NCBI RefSeq assembly: GCF_001435375.1
Contig: NZ_AYYZ01000004.1
Coordinates: forward strand, 35,551-99,550
Direction of reading: 5' to 3'
Source: Ligilactobacillus araffinosus DSM 20653
GTDB lineage: Bacteria > Bacillota > Bacilli > Lactobacillales > Lactobacillaceae
Length of the DNA stretch: 64,000 bases
The stretch's first letter is position 1, and every line of letters begins with the position of its first letter. Made by a program: the position numbers and the translations under genes. The notes under the pieces are model-generated. The model saw only the letters and a list, made by a program, of their open reading frames with translations. It searched no databases and had not been told where the DNA came from. Positions 18,657-27,862 of the stretch are shown one piece after another.

Positions 18657-19256
18657 TTAATTTTCAGCATTCCACTGGTTATATGTTAAAATTGCAGCCG
18701 GATAAATCCTTTGATTATTTTCTAACAAATACTGCAATGTATGCTGGGTTTCATAACGCACCCCATCATCTAAATCAGCCAACGCCACTTCCCGTGCATA
18801 ATTTACCCCTGGAAAATCACGTCCGGGTTCAATGTAATCAGCCACGTAAACAATCTTATCAAGCGTTGTCATTTGGACTGCACCAACTGTATGACGTCGA
18901 ACCGCATTCAAGATTTCTTCATCCGTGATTTTTAATTCATCCTGAATGATTTCAGCGCCGACTTCCCCGTGCCAAATGAAATTGCCCCAGTTTAATAGGT
19001 CTGGATCCATCTTTTTAGCAATAATCATCCGTTTAAATTCTTCTGCCGTTCGTTCCTTGGCATAATCATGAATCAATCCGGCAACTGCTGCTTTTTCAAC
19101 GTTCTCATGGTTAAGCTTTGCAAGTTGAATCGCAGTTTGTTCAACCCGTAAACAGTGTTCAAAGCGTGATTGCTTATTTAACGAGTTCTTTAATTTCTGA
19201 ACTAATTCTGAACGCGAACCAGAATAATAGTGTTTTTGATATTCGATTTCAGTCAA
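18657..19256 (-). CDS. yqeK: YqeK, HD-domain symmetrical Ap4A hydrolase
   Basis: A 199-residue HD-superfamily hydrolase that splits diadenosine tetraphosphate into two ADP. The metal site is visible: FEHCLRVE near 35, GLIHDYAKE near 62, ADYIEPGRDF near 140. The frame is open for 23 more codons into nadD, but no ribosome site supports those starts. I chose the TTG at 19254-19256 because GAGGAG stands ten bases before it and the product then has the family length. It overlaps the nadD stop by eight bases. Confidence 0.9.
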   Translation of the reverse strand: MTEIEYQKHYYSGSRSELVQKLKNSLNKQSRFEHCLRVEQTAIQLAKLNHENVEKAAVAGLIHDYAKERTAEEFKRMIIAKKMDPDLLNWGNFIWHGEVGAEIIQDELKITDEEILNAVRRHTVGAVQMTTLDKIVYVADYIEPGRDFPGVNYAREVALADLDDGVRYETQHTLQYLLENNQRIYPAAILTYNQWNAEN

Positions 19257-19884
19257 AATATAAATTCTCCTCATTAATGTATTGTTCAACTGTATCCGGA
19301 ACAAGATACTTGATCGAACAACCATTTCTGACTTTTTGCCGAATCAAAGTTGAACTGATCTCCGTCTCAGGAACGTCGACCCACAAGATTGGATATTGAC
19401 TATGCTTATGAAATCCTGGGCGGCCAACGCCAACAAATTGAACAAGCTTGACCAGTTCGTCAATCTCCCGCCATTTCGGTAAATATTCTACCATATCGCC
19501 GCCAATTATAAAGTAATATTGATTTTCAGGATGTTGCTGAGTCAGAGCTTTCATCGTATCAATGCTATAACTGACCCCGCCGCGTTTGATTTCATAATCT
19601 TCGATTCCAAACTTTGGATTATCATCGACGCATAAATGCAGCATCTTGAGCCGATGACGCGCATCAATCGCATCTTTATGATCAATGTGCGGCGGAATGT
19701 TATCCGGCATGAACAACACCTGATCTAATCCCAACTGACTTTGAACCTGATCAGCAATCATTAAATGACCTAAATGCGGCGGATTAAACGTTCCGCCTAA
19801 AATTCCAATTCTTTTTTGCGGAGCATCAAATTCAACCTTGCTAAAAACTTGAACTTCAGGCGTGATTACCCGTTGCTTTTCCAT
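19249..19884 (-). CDS. nadD: Nicotinate-nucleotide adenylyltransferase
   Basis: A 211-residue enzyme that makes deamido-NAD from nicotinate mononucleotide and ATP. The adenylyl-transfer motif GGTFNPPHLGH is at about 30-40 and the ISSTLIRQ signature is near 178. A 25-residue N-terminal extension precedes the Rossmann fold, as in several lactobacilli. It overlaps yqeK by eight bases and lies 15 bases after yhbY; yhbY-nadD-yqeK-rsfS is the standard Firmicutes order. Confidence 0.96.
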   Translation of the reverse strand: MEKQRVITPEVQVFSKVEFDAPQKRIGILGGTFNPPHLGHLMIADQVQSQLGLDQVLFMPDNIPPHIDHKDAIDARHRLKMLHLCVDDNPKFGIEDYEIKRGGVSYSIDTMKALTQQHPENQYYFIIGGDMVEYLPKWREIDELVKLVQFVGVGRPGFHKHSQYPILWVDVPETEISSTLIRQKVRNGCSIKYLVPDTVEQYINEENLYFD

Positions 19885-19899
19885 TTCAAAGCCCCTCTT

Positions 19900-20211
19900 C
19901 TAAATCCGCGCAACTTCTTCAGAATAGTGACGGTGCTCCGGCTTCTGGGCCCGTTTAAACAAAACAAGCGTATGGCCGATCACTTGAACAACCTGAATAT
20001 CAGAATTTTGTTCAATGTATTCCTGAACCTCGTCAGTTTCTAACAATGAGTTATTCAAAATATTAACTTTGATCAATTCGCGCTTTTCAAGGGCATTTTT
20101 AACCTGCTTTAGCCACTCTTTATCAATTCCATCCTTTCCGATTTGGAAAAGCGGCCGCATTGAATGGGCTTGGCTTCTTAAATACCGTTTTTGTTTTCCA
20201 CGTAATTTCAT
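19900..20211 (-). CDS. yhbY: YhbY, CRM-domain RNA-binding protein
   Basis: A 103-residue protein with a single CRM (YhbY) domain, which binds pre-50S ribosomal particles. The family signature is GKQKRYLRSQAHSMRPLFQIGK at the N-terminus (about 4-25) with the GxxG-like turn G-K-D-G. Full length. It starts ten bases after yqeH and belongs to the yqeG-yqeH-yhbY-nadD operon. Confidence 0.94.
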   Translation of the reverse strand: MKLRGKQKRYLRSQAHSMRPLFQIGKDGIDKEWLKQVKNALEKRELIKVNILNNSLLETDEVQEYIEQNSDIQVVQVIGHTLVLFKRAQKPEHRHYSEEVARI

Positions 20212-20221
20212 TTTTTCACCT

Positions 20222-21334
20222 CTAAATCATTGCTTTTCGAATCGTGACGCCAACTCCCTCTGGGGCCCAACCGGCGATATTACTGTTCTTTGGTACCGTG
20301 ACCCATCCAAGACCAGCAAACACAAGATCGCTTTTTTCCGTTGTCTTAAATTCATACCGAACAAGTTTCGGGAAAGTTGTTTCCAATTCTTTCTTTGTTG
20401 GTGGTTGCAATATCTCACCGGCATGCTTAGCGTAAAATTGATCTGCATTGGCCAGTTTTGTCCGGTGAACCTTTAAATTATTATCAAGGTAGATCGCAAT
20501 ACCATTTCGTTCTTTTGGTCCTTTAATAAAATCAAATCGTGCTAAAGCACTTAAAAAGAGCGTTTGACCTGCTTGTAACTGATATGTTTTGGGTTTGATT
20601 TCCTTTTGCGGCGTTGCAAGTCTTAATTCCTTGGGTGAAAGATAGTGCGCCATTTGATTTCGGTGAATGATCCCAGGTGTATCAATTAAAAAGTGCCCAT
20701 CATCCAACGGAATTTCAATTCGATCTAAGGTTGTTCCAGGAAACTTCGATGTTGTAATCAATTCCTGAACCCCCGTCAACTGATTAATAATGCGATTGAT
20801 CAAGGTTGACTTTCCAACGTTCGTGACCCCGACAATGTAAACATCACGGCCTTCACGATATTTTTCAATTGCAGCCAATAATTCATCAACTTGGCCGCCC
20901 TTCTTGGCACTCGTTAAGAAAACATCAATTGGACGCAACCCCGCTTTATTAGCAGATTGCCGCATCCAATCCTTGATCTTTGAACGCTTTAATGACCGCG
21001 GAAGCAAATCTTCCTTATTTCCAACCAATAAGATTGGATTATTGCCGACAAATCGTTGTAATCCCGGAATTAAAGAACCGGTAAAGTCAAAAATGTCAAT
21101 TACATTAACGATCAATGCTTCTTTATCGCTTAATTGATTCAAGAAACGTAAAAAGTCATCATCGCTATAATCAACATCGGCAATTTCATTATAGTGTCTT
21201 AGTCGGAAACAACGTTGGCAATACACCTCATCTTTTTGTTTGTTTAACGCAGATTGCGGCGTATATCCAGCCTTATCCGGATTCATTGTTTGAATCACCG
21301 CACCGCATCCAATGCATCTTAATTCATCAGTCAT
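20222..21334 (-). CDS. yqeH: Ribosome biogenesis GTPase YqeH
   Basis: A 370-residue circularly permuted GTPase needed for 30S assembly. An N-terminal zinc finger with cysteines at 7, 10, 39 and 42 is followed by the permuted motifs: G4 NKEDLLPRS and G5 TSAKKG come before G1 GVTNVGKSTLIN and G3 DTPGI. A C-terminal RNA-binding domain follows. The start overlaps the yqeG stop by eight bases. This is the standard context in Bacilli, though aroE, which lies between yqeH and yhbY in Bacillus subtilis, is not here. Confidence 0.96.
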   Translation of the reverse strand: MTDELRCIGCGAVIQTMNPDKAGYTPQSALNKQKDEVYCQRCFRLRHYNEIADVDYSDDDFLRFLNQLSDKEALIVNVIDIFDFTGSLIPGLQRFVGNNPILLVGNKEDLLPRSLKRSKIKDWMRQSANKAGLRPIDVFLTSAKKGGQVDELLAAIEKYREGRDVYIVGVTNVGKSTLINRIINQLTGVQELITTSKFPGTTLDRIEIPLDDGHFLIDTPGIIHRNQMAHYLSPKELRLATPQKEIKPKTYQLQAGQTLFLSALARFDFIKGPKERNGIAIYLDNNLKVHRTKLANADQFYAKHAGEILQPPTKKELETTFPKLVRYEFKTTEKSDLVFAGLGWVTVPKNSNIAGWAPEGVGVTIRKAMI

Positions 21335-21860
21335 CGAGATGGTTCCTCCATTGAATTTTAAAATTTTTTTTCTTCATTAATTGTGCTTGAATCTTACGTT
21401 CCATTAACCGGTTAATGCGCGTATTCCAAGCGTCCGTTTGCGTTAATGGCTTCACCAAAATACTACGAATATTCATCCGGTTGGCTGCTAAAACATCGGT
21501 CAGCATTTGATCGCCGACCATCACCACTTCATCTGGTTGAAGCTGATACTCTTTTAATGCCTTTTGGATTCCCGTTTTGAATGGCTTTAATGCCCGAGCA
21601 ACAAACGGTAAATCAAAGCGTTGAACCGCTTTTTCCACTCGTTTATGGTTATTGTTTGAAACCACGATCACTGGAATTTGATTTGCTTTCATTTCATTTA
21701 ACCATTGTCGAAGTTCTTGTGTCCCGCTTGGATTATTCCAGGCAATCAACGTATTATCCAAATCCGTTAAAATCGCCTTAATGCCATTTGCTTTAAGTTC
21801 GTCTGGCATAAGAGTATAAATCGATTCGATCATCCATGTAGGTTTAAATTGATTTAACAT
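21327..21860 (-). CDS. yqeG: YqeG family HAD phosphatase
   Basis: A 177-residue HAD-superfamily, subfamily IIIA phosphatase. The catalytic DLDNTL motif is at about 36-41, the second motif VVSNN near 72 and GDQMLTD near 120. The natural substrate is unknown; related enzymes act on phosphatidylglycerol phosphate in other organisms. It opens the yqeG-yqeH-yhbY-nadD-yqeK-rsfS-tmcAL-yceD unit, with a promoter about 35 bases upstream that is interleaved with the rplT terminator. Confidence 0.93.
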   Translation of the reverse strand: MLNQFKPTWMIESIYTLMPDELKANGIKAILTDLDNTLIAWNNPSGTQELRQWLNEMKANQIPVIVVSNNNHKRVEKAVQRFDLPFVARALKPFKTGIQKALKEYQLQPDEVVMVGDQMLTDVLAANRMNIRSILVKPLTQTDAWNTRINRLMERKIQAQLMKKKNFKIQWRNHLDD

Positions 21861-21896
21861 TCAATCGCTCCTATTTTTAATAATTCGATATTAAAA

Positions 21897-21925
21897 ATTA
21901 TAAAATAACAAAGAGGCTGCGACAA
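21897..21925 (-). promoter_or_regulatory. Promoter of the yqeG operon
   Basis: TATAAT at 21897-21902 with TTGTCG 17 bases upstream (21920-21925), read on the minus strand. The -35 lies inside the rplT terminator hairpin, so termination and re-initiation share the same 30 bases. Confidence 0.6.
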
Positions 21926-21938
21926 GCGTCACAGCCTC
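21905..21938 (-). terminator. Terminator of infC-rpmI-rplT
   Basis: GAGGCTGTGAC ... GTCGCAGCCTC (21913-21938) with a GCTT loop and one G-T/A-C mismatch position, followed by TTTGTTATTTT on the minus strand. It lies 19 bases after the rplT stop and belongs to the GAGGCTG hairpin family seen also at 15.0 and 38.8 kb. Confidence 0.85.
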
Positions 21939-21956
21939 CATTATTTAAAAGATCAA

Positions 21957-22316
21957 TTATTTTGCTAAAGCTTTCTTAGCTTCGTCAACAAGTGCCTTGA
22001 ATGCATCTGCATCGCTAACAGCTAAGTCAGCAAGCATCTTGCGGTTAACTTCAATTTCAGCTAACTTCAAGCCGTGCATTAATTTGCTGTAGCTGATTCC
22101 GTTCATCCGAGCTGCAGCATTGATCCGTGCAATCCATAATTTACGGAAGTTTGATTTTGTCTTCCGACGGTCACGGAATGCATATTGGTATGACTTCATT
22201 ACTTGTTGCTTAGCAACCTTGAATTGAATGTGCTTTGAACCGCGGTAACCCTTGGCTAATTTGATCATTTTTTTACGACGTTGGCGTGTAACTGTTCCAC
22301 CTTTAACACGTGGCAT
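21957..22316 (-). CDS. rplT: 50S ribosomal protein L20
   Basis: A 119-residue complete ribosomal protein starting [17 protein letters not shown]20 binds 23S rRNA early in assembly and, in Bacillus, represses its own operon through a leader RNA. The ATG is preceded by GAGGAGG. It is third in infC-rpmI-rplT and is followed by a terminator. Nothing is unusual. Confidence 0.98.
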   Translation of the reverse strand: MPRVKGGTVTRQRRKKMIKLAKGYRGSKHIQFKVAKQQVMKSYQYAFRDRRKTKSNFRKLWIARINAAARMNGISYSKLMHGLKLAEIEVNRKMLADLAVSDADAFKALVDEAKKALAK

Positions 22317-22376
22317 GAAAATTCCTCCTCTAAGTTAGAACCGATTTGGTCCTGTCAAAAATTTATCTCGTAATAA

Positions 22377-22577
22377 TTATTTCATTTGTGAAAGCATTTG
22401 CTTGATACGCTTCATATCTGATGAAGATACCATGCCTGCCTTTCGTAATTGACGACGTTGCTTGATCGTCTTACCGTGGAAACGGTGTGATGTATATGCG
22501 TGATGACGCTTTAAACCGCCCTTTCCTGTACGCTTAAAACGTTTTGCTGATGCGCGGTGTGTTTTCATTTTTGGCAT
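22377..22577 (-). CDS. rpmI: 50S ribosomal protein L35
   Basis: A 66-residue complete ribosomal protein starting [18 protein letters not shown]. An in-frame TTG two codons upstream is rejected because the ATG at 22575-22577 has AGGAGG nine bases before it and gives the conserved N-terminus. It lies between infC and rplT. Confidence 0.98.
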   Translation of the reverse strand: MPKMKTHRASAKRFKRTGKGGLKRHHAYTSHRFHGKTIKQRRQLRKAGMVSSSDMKRIKQMLSQMK

Positions 22578-22606
22578 AATCAAAATCCTCCTATTAATCT
22601 ACTCAC

Positions 22607-23125
22607 CTATTTTTCAGTTTTAGGTGCAAGCATTAAAAACATGCTTCTTCCATCCATCTTTGCCTTTGATTCAACGGATGCAACATCCTTTGTTTCCTCA
22701 GCAAAGCGACTCAGAACTTCACGTCCGATGTCTTTATGTGTAATGGCACGTCCTCTGAAGCGAATTGAAACCTTAACTTTGTCTCCCTTCGCAAGGAACT
22801 TCCGTGCGTTCTTCATCTTTGTATTAAAGTCATTCGTGTCAATCGTTGGGCTTAACCGAACTTCCTTAACATTAACGGTCTTTTGCTTTTTCCGAGCTTC
22901 GCGTTGCTTCTTTTGTAATTCAAAACGGTACTTCCCGTAATCCATTACCTTTGCAACCGGCGGCTTTGCCTTCGGAGCAACTAAAACCAAGTCAAGGTTT
23001 TCTTGTTCAGCAATTTGTAAAGCTTCGCGCTTTGATTTAACTCCAAGCTGATCACCATTACTGCTAATCAAACGAACTTCACGAGCACGAATGCCGTCAT
23101 TAACCATCTTGTCTACTGCTATGAT
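22607..23125 (-). CDS. infC: Translation initiation factor IF-3, with a non-AUG start codon
   Basis: A 172-residue IF-3 with both domains ([13 protein letters not shown] at the N-terminus; C-terminal [15 protein letters not shown] and [13 protein letters not shown]). The first in-frame ATG (23107) has no ribosome site near it, whereas a perfect GGAGGTGA lies just upstream of ATC ATA GCA GTA GAC AAG ATG. I take the ATC at 23123-23125 (six bases from GGAGG) as the start; the ATA after it is the alternative. Rare AUU/AUC/AUA starts on infC are known and let IF-3 repress its own translation. The gene is preceded by an attenuator leader. Confidence 0.88.
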   Translation of the reverse strand: MIAVDKMVNDGIRAREVRLISSNGDQLGVKSKREALQIAEQENLDLVLVAPKAKPPVAKVMDYGKYRFELQKKQREARKKQKTVNVKEVRLSPTIDTNDFNTKMKNARKFLAKGDKVKVSIRFRGRAITHKDIGREVLSRFAEETKDVASVESKAKMDGRSMFLMLAPKTEK

Positions 23126-23297
23126 ACTTCACCTCCAAATAAATTCAGAGAGAAAATGCAGATAAAAAAACCTCTGTTTAAACATTTCAAACAGAGGTCA
23201 TTAAAGCCGCTTTTAACGGAATTAATTTCTTAATTTCTGCCCGGAGACTTTCTTGTCTGCTAGGCGAGAAGCTTTTGCCTCTGCTTTTTTCTCAACT
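23126..23297 (-). ncRNA. Leader RNA of infC-rpmI-rplT with intrinsic terminator (L20-leader type)
   Basis: About 170 bases of untranslated leader separate the promoter from infC. It contains a strong intrinsic terminator, ACCTCTGTTT ... AAACAGAGGT (23170-23198) followed by seven Ts on the minus strand (23163-23169), standing 40 bases before the infC start. Upstream segments (GCTTCTCGCC, GTCTCCGGGC, AAAGCGGCTTT) can form other helices. In Bacillus this operon is controlled by L20 binding to such a leader to promote termination; I infer the same class here from position and the terminator, not from an alignment. Confidence 0.7.
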
Positions 23298-23303
23298 TTA
23301 AGT

Positions 23304-23332
23304 AGTTTATCAGTTTAAAACTACACTGTCAA
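23304..23332 (-). promoter_or_regulatory. Promoter of the infC operon
   Basis: A perfect TTGACA (23327-23332), a 17-base spacer and TAAACT (23304-23309), read on the minus strand. It lies just after the thrS stop codon, so infC-rpmI-rplT is transcribed independently of thrS. Confidence 0.8.
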
Positions 23333-23339
23333 GCCTAAA

Positions 23340-25280
23340 TTAATCTTCGCGACTGTATGTTTCAATATCGTGGTTGAGCATTGTAACAAATTCATCAAAC
23401 GCCATGGTTGTTTGTTTGTCTTCACCATATTTCCGAACTGTAACCGTGCCGTTAGCTTTTTCATTATCACCGACAACCAATGTGTATGGAATTTTGTTGA
23501 CTTGGGCTTGCCGAATCTTGTAACCCATCTTTTCGTTCCGATCGTCCATCTTGATCCGAATGTTATGAGCAACTAACTTATTTGCTAATTCCTTAGCATA
23601 GTCAAGATGAAGATCGTTTTTAACCGGAATAATTGCAACTTGTTCCGGGGCAAGCCATGTTGGAAATGCTCCCTTGTAAATTTCAGTTAAATAAGCAGTG
23701 AACCGTTCCATTGTTCCGACAACTCCACGGTGGATCATGATTGGCCGGTGTTCTTCACCATCAGTGCCGGTGTACTTCAAATCAAAGCGTTCTGGAAGCA
23801 AGAAGTCAAGTTGAATCGTCGACATTGTTTCTTCCGTTCCAAGGGCTGTCTTCGTTTGAATATCCAATTTAGGGCCATAGAATGCAGCTTCGCCTTCTGC
23901 TTCATAGTATTCCAAACCAAGATCATCCATGGCACCCTTCAACATCTTTTGTGATTTTTCCCACATTTCATCGTCATCAAAGTACTTTTCAGTATTTTTT
24001 GGATCGCGATAGCTTAACCGGAATGTGTAATCTGTAATGTTAAAGTCTTTGTAAACATCCATGATCAACCGTAAGATCTTTGAAAATTCATCTTGAATTT
24101 GATCTAATGCAACGAATGTGTGCCCATCATTCAATTCCATTTCACGAACCCGTTGTAAGCCTGAAAGAGCTCCTGATTTTTCATAGCGATGCATCATTCC
24201 AATTTCAGCAATCCGCAATGGCAATTCACGGTATGAACGTTTGTGATGCTTGTAAATTTGAATATGTGACGGACAGTTCATTGGCCGCAATTCAAGAAAT
24301 TCACCATCGCCCATGTCCATTGGTGGGAACATATCATCATGGTAGTGATCCCAGTGACCTGATTGCTTATAAGCATTCAAGTTCATCAAAACTGGCGTAT
24401 AAACGTGTTCGTATCCATCGGCAACTTCCTTGTCAATGATGTACCGTTCAATCGTCCGCCGAATCGTAGCCCCCTTTGGCATCCAGTATGGTAATCCGGC
24501 ACCGACTTTGGGATCAACAAAGAATAAATCTAATTTGTTCCCGATTACCCGGTGATCACGTTCTTGGGCTTCTTTCCGGCGCTCCAATTCAGCATCCAAG
24601 TCTTTTTGCTTGTAAAATGCTGTTCCGTATACCCGTTGAAGCATTGGATTGCTTGAAGCACCTTTCCAGTATGCCCCAGCAACTGATAAGATTTGGAAGA
24701 CTTTAACTGCCCCAGTTGCTGGTAATTGAACGCCGCCTAAATACTTGAAATCGCCTTGTTGATACATTTCAACTTGACCATCAACAGCTTTTTCATTGAT
24801 TAAGGCTGTTTGATATTCATCGCCTTCAACCATTGATAATGCTTCATCAACGTGAACCATGATCTTTTCAATTGCAATGTTCTGCTTGATCAACTTGTTC
24901 ATTTCAGCAGTAATCTTTTCAAATTCATCTTCCGAAATTTGACCATCAGCGTTATCGGTGTCTAAGCAAAAGCCATGTTCAGTTGCTAAGCTTTCACCAA
25001 ACTTCATCTTCGGGTACATGTTATGCAATGCATGCTTCAAAATTTGAGCAACCGTATTCCAAAGAATAACTAATCCATCTTCGCTGTCTTTCGTGATAAT
25101 TTCAATTGAACCATCTTGTTCAAGGGTATCATGATAACCAACCAATTTGCCGTCAAATTTACCAGCAACAGCTTTCTTCGCCAAACTGATACTGATTGAT
25201 TTGGCAATTTCTTCAACCGTTACGCCCTTTTCAAATTGTTTAACCGTTCCGTCTGGAAACTGAATGTTGACTTCTGCCAT
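23340..25280 (-). CDS. thrS: Threonine--tRNA ligase
   Basis: A 646-residue class II synthetase. Domains in order are TGS (about 1-62), the second N-terminal editing domain (SAD, about 65-240), the catalytic core with [14 protein letters not shown] near 330 (zinc Cys) and [12 protein letters not shown] near 515, and the anticodon-binding domain. The open frame extends nine codons further upstream, but the ATG at 25278-25280 gives the normal [11 protein letters not shown] start and has AAGGAGGAAG just before it. Expression is controlled by the threonine T-box leader upstream. Confidence 0.98.
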   Translation of the reverse strand: MAEVNIQFPDGTVKQFEKGVTVEEIAKSISISLAKKAVAGKFDGKLVGYHDTLEQDGSIEIITKDSEDGLVILWNTVAQILKHALHNMYPKMKFGESLATEHGFCLDTDNADGQISEDEFEKITAEMNKLIKQNIAIEKIMVHVDEALSMVEGDEYQTALINEKAVDGQVEMYQQGDFKYLGGVQLPATGAVKVFQILSVAGAYWKGASSNPMLQRVYGTAFYKQKDLDAELERRKEAQERDHRVIGNKLDLFFVDPKVGAGLPYWMPKGATIRRTIERYIIDKEVADGYEHVYTPVLMNLNAYKQSGHWDHYHDDMFPPMDMGDGEFLELRPMNCPSHIQIYKHHKRSYRELPLRIAEIGMMHRYEKSGALSGLQRVREMELNDGHTFVALDQIQDEFSKILRLIMDVYKDFNITDYTFRLSYRDPKNTEKYFDDDEMWEKSQKMLKGAMDDLGLEYYEAEGEAAFYGPKLDIQTKTALGTEETMSTIQLDFLLPERFDLKYTGTDGEEHRPIMIHRGVVGTMERFTAYLTEIYKGAFPTWLAPEQVAIIPVKNDLHLDYAKELANKLVAHNIRIKMDDRNEKMGYKIRQAQVNKIPYTLVVGDNEKANGTVTVRKYGEDKQTTMAFDEFVTMLNHDIETYSRED

Positions 25281-25309
25281 TTTTCTTCCTCCTTCAAAGT
25301 CGGACAAAC

Positions 25310-25522
25310 AAAAAAACGTCCCAATACTGACATTTCAGTATTGGGACGTTCGTTAACGTGGTTCCACCCAGTTTTAGGTATCTAACTAATACCTCTCATT
25401 CTGCTTTAACGCAACAACACGCCCACGACTAAGTGAGAAAACTGAAAGTGGTAAGCTCGTTAGTTAGGAGACTTTCAGTCACGATCTCCTTCCCTGAAGT
25501 TAACGATCCGTTTGTCTTTCTT
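25310..25522 (-). ncRNA. T-box leader of thrS, threonine-specific
   Basis: The canonical T-box sequence (GGGTGGAACCACG, 25357-25369) precedes an intrinsic terminator AACGTCCC ... GGGACGTT followed by Ts (25310-25350). In stem I the specifier loop reads ACC (25450-25452), a threonine codon, within GCTTACCACTTTC. Uncharged tRNA-Thr binding would stabilise the antiterminator. The 5' end at about 25522 is inferred from the promoter. Confidence 0.93.
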
Positions 25523-25528
25523 GAATAC

Positions 25529-25557
25529 ATTGAACCATAAATCTTTTTATTTGGCAA
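25529..25557 (-). promoter_or_regulatory. Promoter of the thrS T-box transcript
   Basis: TTGCCA (25552-25557), a 17-base spacer and TTCAAT (25529-25534), read on the minus strand, three bases after the dnaI stop. The -10 box is a modest match. Confidence 0.5.
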
Positions 25558-25560
25558 TAG

Positions 25561-26493
25561 TTATTCTGGATTTCTTCGATTCGAACCAATCATTTGGTAT
25601 TCGTTTGCCAAAAACTTGATGCGTTCCATAATCCGCATTGCCTTCAACGGTTCGCTGTCCCCGCGATTGTTATAGGTTAAATATTGTTCTTGCAAATCTT
25701 TCATCGAAAGATTAGAACTAAACAACGTCGGCAATTCATTTTGCATTCGATATTCCAAAATAATTCCTAGAACATCATCCCGCATCCAGCTTGTTAACCG
25801 GGTTGCTCCAATATCATCGAGCATTAAAACTGGAACCTTTTTAATCTGATTCAAAATCTGATTAGGATTCCCGTTTTGAATTGCTCCTGTCATTTCAACA
25901 CTAAATGACGGAAAGTGGATCATCATTGACTGAATACCGTTTTCAGCTAATTTATTCGCGATTGCAGCCAAAAGATAAGTTTTCCCAACCCCAAGACTAC
26001 CGGATAAATAAAGCCCTTTCGGAAAATGACCTTTTTTTTGATAATCAATGCACTCATCAATGAATGTTAACGCTGCCCGTAATGGTTCTTCACGGCCGGA
26101 AATATCATAGTCTTCAATTCGAGCATTCCGTAATCCCTTTGGAAGGTTAATCATTCCAACCATTTTTTGCCGTTGGTGAGCTTGTTGCTGTTCAACCATT
26201 TTGGCTGTTGGATGATAAACCACTTCAATATGATGATTGCTGACGATCAGTTGCGGTTCATACCCCGGTGCAAAGGTCTGCTTTCCAGCAGCTAATTCTT
26301 TGCGTAAATTTACAAATTCATACAGTTTGCTGAAACCCGTAATAATGTCCTGCTTTGATAACCGTTCTTGATTATCCTTCAAAAACTGAGCAACTGTCGG
26401 ATCTTTAACGACATCATCAAATAACTTAAGATATTGTTCCCGCATCTTCGGATCGCGAAAACGCCGTTTTAATCCATCACTGATATTATCCAT
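25561..26493 (-). CDS. dnaI: Primosomal protein DnaI (helicase loader)
   Basis: A 310-residue AAA+ ATPase that loads the replicative helicase DnaC during initiation and restart. An N-terminal helicase-binding region (about 1-130) is followed by the ATPase with Walker A GSLGVGKT (165-172) and Walker B VLMLDDIG near 212. The start overlaps the dnaB stop by one base. The dnaB-dnaI-thrS order is as in Bacillus. Confidence 0.96.
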   Translation of the reverse strand: MDNISDGLKRRFRDPKMREQYLKLFDDVVKDPTVAQFLKDNQERLSKQDIITGFSKLYEFVNLRKELAAGKQTFAPGYEPQLIVSNHHIEVVYHPTAKMVEQQQAHQRQKMVGMINLPKGLRNARIEDYDISGREEPLRAALTFIDECIDYQKKGHFPKGLYLSGSLGVGKTYLLAAIANKLAENGIQSMMIHFPSFSVEMTGAIQNGNPNQILNQIKKVPVLMLDDIGATRLTSWMRDDVLGIILEYRMQNELPTLFSSNLSMKDLQEQYLTYNNRGDSEPLKAMRIMERIKFLANEYQMIGSNRRNPE

Positions 26494-27845
26494 TAACGTT
26501 CATCTCCTTTCGGGGTCTTGTGATTAATTCGCTGCATTAACCGGGAAATGTCCTGATTAACATTTACAGATTGATCTTTAGGCTGATTTTGGTCTTTAAC
26601 CGTTAATTGATTCTTTTTCTTTTGCGCCCATGCCGGTAATTTTTCCGCATATTGAGACCGCCGCGCATACCGAGAAGTTTGCTGTGGTCGTTGTCTTTTC
26701 TTTTGCCATTCACGCACATAAGCAATTGCCTTTTCAGGAGTATCAATCTTATTTTTTAACCAATTATTGGCAGTTCGCTCAAAATACTTTTGATTTAGCG
26801 AATCCATGTTTTCGTTAACCAACATGTAATGCGTCAATACGTTAATGACAGCGGGAGCAAGTCGTTGCGCTTCAACTGCCCGTTGAATTGTAATCTGCTC
26901 TTCATGCGTGACCGTTTGCCCCTGCTCATCTTTCAATGCCGTTAAAAATTCCATTGGTGCATACTGTTGACAAGCATTGATCAACTCTTGATCTGCAGTA
27001 TTTACCAGGTGACTTGATTGTTGAATTTCAGTGTCAAAATTTGAATCGTCATTCTTGGCCGGTTTCATCGTAAATTCATACTGCTGACTTGCCAACGCCC
27101 GGAATCGGTTCCAGTTAACATCATCTTGATGATTAACGTCAACCGCTTCTTCCAGCAAGCGGACAATTTGAACTTCATCAAGCCCATACATCACAGCAAC
27201 CGTATTCACGGTTTGTAAATTTTGGGCAACCGATTGCTGATTAACGAAGGTCTTCGTCAACAACTGCTTTAATAGTTGAACATTGATCTTCATCTTTAAA
27301 TCAGCCACTGGTGCTGCTTTAACTGAAGCAACGGTGACCGAAGGCTGTCCTTTTATCCGAAAAACATCCGTTAATTTTTTCGACACATCGCGAAATGCGT
27401 GCCGATTCCAATGATTACCTTCAAAGGAATTCAGTAACTGGGCAAACTGCTGCTCACCAACATATTCCATCAATAAACTACTTAAAACCTGATCTTCAAA
27501 GAATGCACTTCCGCTTTTAGCTGGAAGCATTTCGTACAAAAAACAATGCTTTTGCGCGTTAAACTGCGTTCGCATTAATCCAACTGCTTCAAGCTTTTCT
27601 TTGGCAGTTGTAAATTGCTGGATATTAATTCCGAGCCGAACTAAAAACTGCTCATGATTCCATTCCGGGAGTTGATCCCAGTCACCGGTCTGAACTTCAG
27701 CTGTCAGTGACGCGTAAAGGGCAACTGCCGTTGCGCCAATAAAAGATTGGTATAATTTCGTAAGCGTTTGAAATTGAAATTCTTGAGGAAGTGCCTTGGA
27801 AACAACCTTAAATTTATCAGTTGCTAAAATATGAATTTGATTCAA
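26493..27845 (-). CDS. dnaB: Replication initiation and membrane attachment protein DnaB
   Basis: A 450-residue Firmicutes-type DnaB (not the helicase). It remodels DNA at oriC and recruits DnaD/DnaI for helicase loading. Two DDBH domains are recognisable; the C-terminal one contains the YxxxIxxWL-like block FERTANNWLKNKIDTPEKA near 372. The linker is Gln-rich. The start is TTG at 27843-27845, preceded by AGGAGG; no ATG is nearby. It is 17 bases from nrdR and overlaps dnaI. Confidence 0.94.
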   Translation of the reverse strand: MNQIHILATDKFKVVSKALPQEFQFQTLTKLYQSFIGATAVALYASLTAEVQTGDWDQLPEWNHEQFLVRLGINIQQFTTAKEKLEAVGLMRTQFNAQKHCFLYEMLPAKSGSAFFEDQVLSSLLMEYVGEQQFAQLLNSFEGNHWNRHAFRDVSKKLTDVFRIKGQPSVTVASVKAAPVADLKMKINVQLLKQLLTKTFVNQQSVAQNLQTVNTVAVMYGLDEVQIVRLLEEAVDVNHQDDVNWNRFRALASQQYEFTMKPAKNDDSNFDTEIQQSSHLVNTADQELINACQQYAPMEFLTALKDEQGQTVTHEEQITIQRAVEAQRLAPAVINVLTHYMLVNENMDSLNQKYFERTANNWLKNKIDTPEKAIAYVREWQKKRQRPQQTSRYARRSQYAEKLPAWAQKKKNQLTVKDQNQPKDQSVNVNQDISRLMQRINHKTPKGDER

Positions 27846-27862
27846 GTTCCTTCCTCCTTAAT

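Noticed and set aside
19257..19325. Longer N-terminus of YqeK reaching into nadD
   Set aside because: The open frame is there, but no ribosome site supports it and the extra residues do not look like the family; the TTG at 19256 follows GAGGAG.
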